Shown: positions 6,490 to 7,596 of the stretch, piece by piece
Layout of the letters: each line of letters begins with the position of its first letter
How positions within the stretch are numbered: position 1 is the first letter of the stretch
Source: Gemmatimonadales bacterium
Lineage (GTDB): Bacteria; Gemmatimonadota; Gemmatimonadetes; Gemmatimonadales; GWC2-71-9
Direction: 5' to 3'
Length of the DNA stretch: 7,596 bases
NCBI GenBank assembly: GCA_025929805.1
Contig: JAICPP010000164.1
Coordinates: forward strand, 1-7,596
The notes under the pieces: generated by a model
Seen by the model: the letters and a program-made list of their open reading frames with translations, nothing else
Told to the model about the DNA's origin: nothing
Databases searched by the model: none
Position numbers and translations under genes: made by a program

Positions 6490-6986
6490 CGGTCAGGCTC
6501 GATATCCTGCGACTCGTTGCCGACGAGCAGGAGACTTGCGGTCTTGCCGCGTGCGTTCGCCGTCGGCGCGCCGCTCAGGAAATGCACCGACGCCTTGCCC
6601 ACTTGCACGATAAACCCATCACGGACTCTCGCCCGCACGCCGAGCGCTTGCAGCCGTGGCGCGTTCAGCCGTTCCACCAGCCGATCACGCGCAATCACCG
6701 CTTGCGGTCGTAGCGTCGGCAGCGTTACGACGATCGAGCCGCCAGTTCTCTGGTAGAGCACCAGCAGATACGCCAGGACCTGGGCGAGCAATTCATCTTT
6801 GCCACTTTGGCGAGAGAAGATCAGCACGAACTCGCGCTGGGGCACGTCGCCCCGTACCGCCGCCACTACCGCCCGCGCCGGGCCAAGCTGGTAGCCCCGC
6901 AGCGCGAACGCCGGCCAGATCAGCCAGCTAAACGCGCCGATGTCCGAGAGCAGCCGGCGGAGTCCCGCCTGCTTAGCCGCTAGCAC
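6228..6986 (-). CDS. Large terminase, N-terminal ATPase part (frameshifted near 6384)
   Basis: The packaging motor that drives DNA through the portal by ATP hydrolysis. Residues 57-65 FSRQSGKDE form the terminase-type Walker A loop (Lys63; Asp replaces the usual Ser/Thr after it, a variant seen in other terminases). SLLLVGNESQD (151-161) is the Walker B strand with catalytic Glu158, and Asn replaces the usual Asp. GLWLGTPW (182-189) fits the coupling motif. Sense ends about residue 201 (LLSRQRRL); from there to the stop at 6228 is nonsense. The frame needs one extra base near 6384 to continue as ESLEVTDGQRRAY of the next entry. Start is GTG 6986, overlapping the adaptor gene by 14 bases; the Shine-Dalgarno is weak (GGTTGA), so translational coupling is likely. 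Confidence 0.85.
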   Translation of the reverse strand: MLAAKQAGLRRLLSDIGAFSWLIWPAFALRGYQLGPARAVVAAVRGDVPQREFVLIFSRQSGKDELLAQVLAYLLVLYQRTGGSIVVTLPTLRPQAVIARDRLVERLNAPRLQALGVRARVRDGFIVQVGKASVHFLSGAPTANARGKTASLLLVGNESQDIEPDRWDSVFAPMGASTDAVGLWLGTPWMADTLLSRQRRLLSHWRLLTANGGPMWCRGERFQASCHPTAGMSSDRWRNLGRNIRSSGPSTN

Positions 6987-7581
6987 TCAACCGGCCCACC
7001 AGCACCCGCCGCCGACGCGCGTCCAATTGCCGCCGGTATTCCGCCTTCGCCGCGCTCACCCGTTGCTCATAGCCCCGCGGAATCGCGCCCCGTTTCCACT
7101 CCTCCATCGCGCGGAAATCAAGACACCAGCAGGCCGCGCCAGCCACAATCAATGTCACATCCCCCTCCGGAACCGGGAACTCCTCTCCATCCGCCACCGG
7201 AAACGTCCGAGACCACTCACCCCAGATGGTGTAGTCGCCAGCAACCAGCGGCTGGGTAAACACCAACTTCTCACCCCACGACTCCCAGGACGGCGCCTCA
7301 TCCGCCACGTAGCCGGCCGGGATCCCCGAACGTGGCATAACCACCCGTCCGGCTGGATCCACCACTCGTGCCACCCGGAGCACGTCCGCCGGTGCCGCCA
7401 ACTCACGTTCACCACCAGACGCCACGACCGTTACCCGATCCTCCCGTGGCCACCTAGCGCTGTACTCATCCAGCATCCAGCGCAGCCCCTCCAGCACCTC
7501 GGCATCGCTCCAGAGCGTGGCAACGCCGGTATCCTCCAAGCGCAGCCGCACCCGGTCTCGCACCTCACCCCGCGTCACCAT
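6973..7581 (-). CDS. Phage head-tail adaptor-like protein
   Basis: A 202-residue protein. Adaptor (connector) proteins form a ring below the portal and join head to tail. The pattern fits: a helical N-terminus (GEVRDRVRLRLEDTGVATLWSDAEVLEGLRWMLDEYSARW), a strand-rich middle starting VTVVASGGERELAAPADVLRVARVVDPAG, and a C-terminal helix (YEQRVSAAKAEYRRQLDARRRRV). WSDAEVLEGL and ELAAPADVLRVARVV are typical of phage adaptor/connector proteins; no single decisive motif exists, so this is a fold-pattern call. ATG 7581 follows GGTGGTG at about 4 bases. A TGA 4 bases before the ATG could be the stop of an upstream gene, which would put this in an operon that continues beyond the window. It overlaps the terminase start by 14 bases. 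Its place before the terminase is unusual, since adaptors normally follow the portal and capsid genes. Confidence 0.62.
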   Translation of the reverse strand: MVTRGEVRDRVRLRLEDTGVATLWSDAEVLEGLRWMLDEYSARWPREDRVTVVASGGERELAAPADVLRVARVVDPAGRVVMPRSGIPAGYVADEAPSWESWGEKLVFTQPLVAGDYTIWGEWSRTFPVADGEEFPVPEGDVTLIVAGAACWCLDFRAMEEWKRGAIPRGYEQRVSAAKAEYRRQLDARRRRVLVGRLSASG

Positions 7582-7596
7582 CGCTCACCACCCCCA

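Overview
The window is GC-rich bacterial DNA holding two blocks. The left block (about 1-1240) looks chromosomal. The right block (about 1364-7596) is part of a prophage or prophage remnant, all transcribed from the minus strand. The host is most likely a high-GC member of the Chloroflexota, perhaps of the Thermomicrobia type (Sphaerobacter or Nitrolancea-like). This is an inference from three things: the C-terminal domain of the lysin, which I know mainly from Chloroflexota exported proteins; short interspersed repeats of the GTCATTCTGA...GAAGAATCTC and GTAGGGGCAGGC...GCCTGCCCC types; and the strong G/C preference at third codon positions. No rRNA, tRNA or species marker confirms it.

Left block: the C-terminal end of a ceruloplasmin-like multicopper oxidase (1-501, plus strand, open at the window edge) converges on a RimI-like GNAT acetyltransferase (1194-673, minus). 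The gap between them is filled by a hairpin-forming repeat. A second, diverged member of that repeat family lies upstream of the acetyltransferase, which also has a perfect TATAAT -10 box.

Right block, read in the direction of transcription: a head-tail adaptor-like protein (7581-6973), a large terminase (6986-5521) split by a one-base frameshift, a GC-rich repeat, a portal protein (5398-4016), another copy of that repeat, a large beta-rich tail-like protein (3941-2172), and a peptidoglycan amidase endolysin (2169-1364), also split by a one-base frameshift. Together these would package DNA (terminase, portal), connect head to tail (adaptor), contact the host (tail-like protein) and lyse the cell (endolysin). 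No capsid, scaffold, protease, tape-measure, holin, integrase or repressor gene is present, so the element either continues past base 7596 or is degraded.

The points most worth a second look are the two independent frameshifts, each restored by one added base; the repeat copies in both gaps around the portal gene; and the unusual gene order, with the adaptor before the terminase and the tail-like gene directly after the portal. I found no clear new defence or mobile system.
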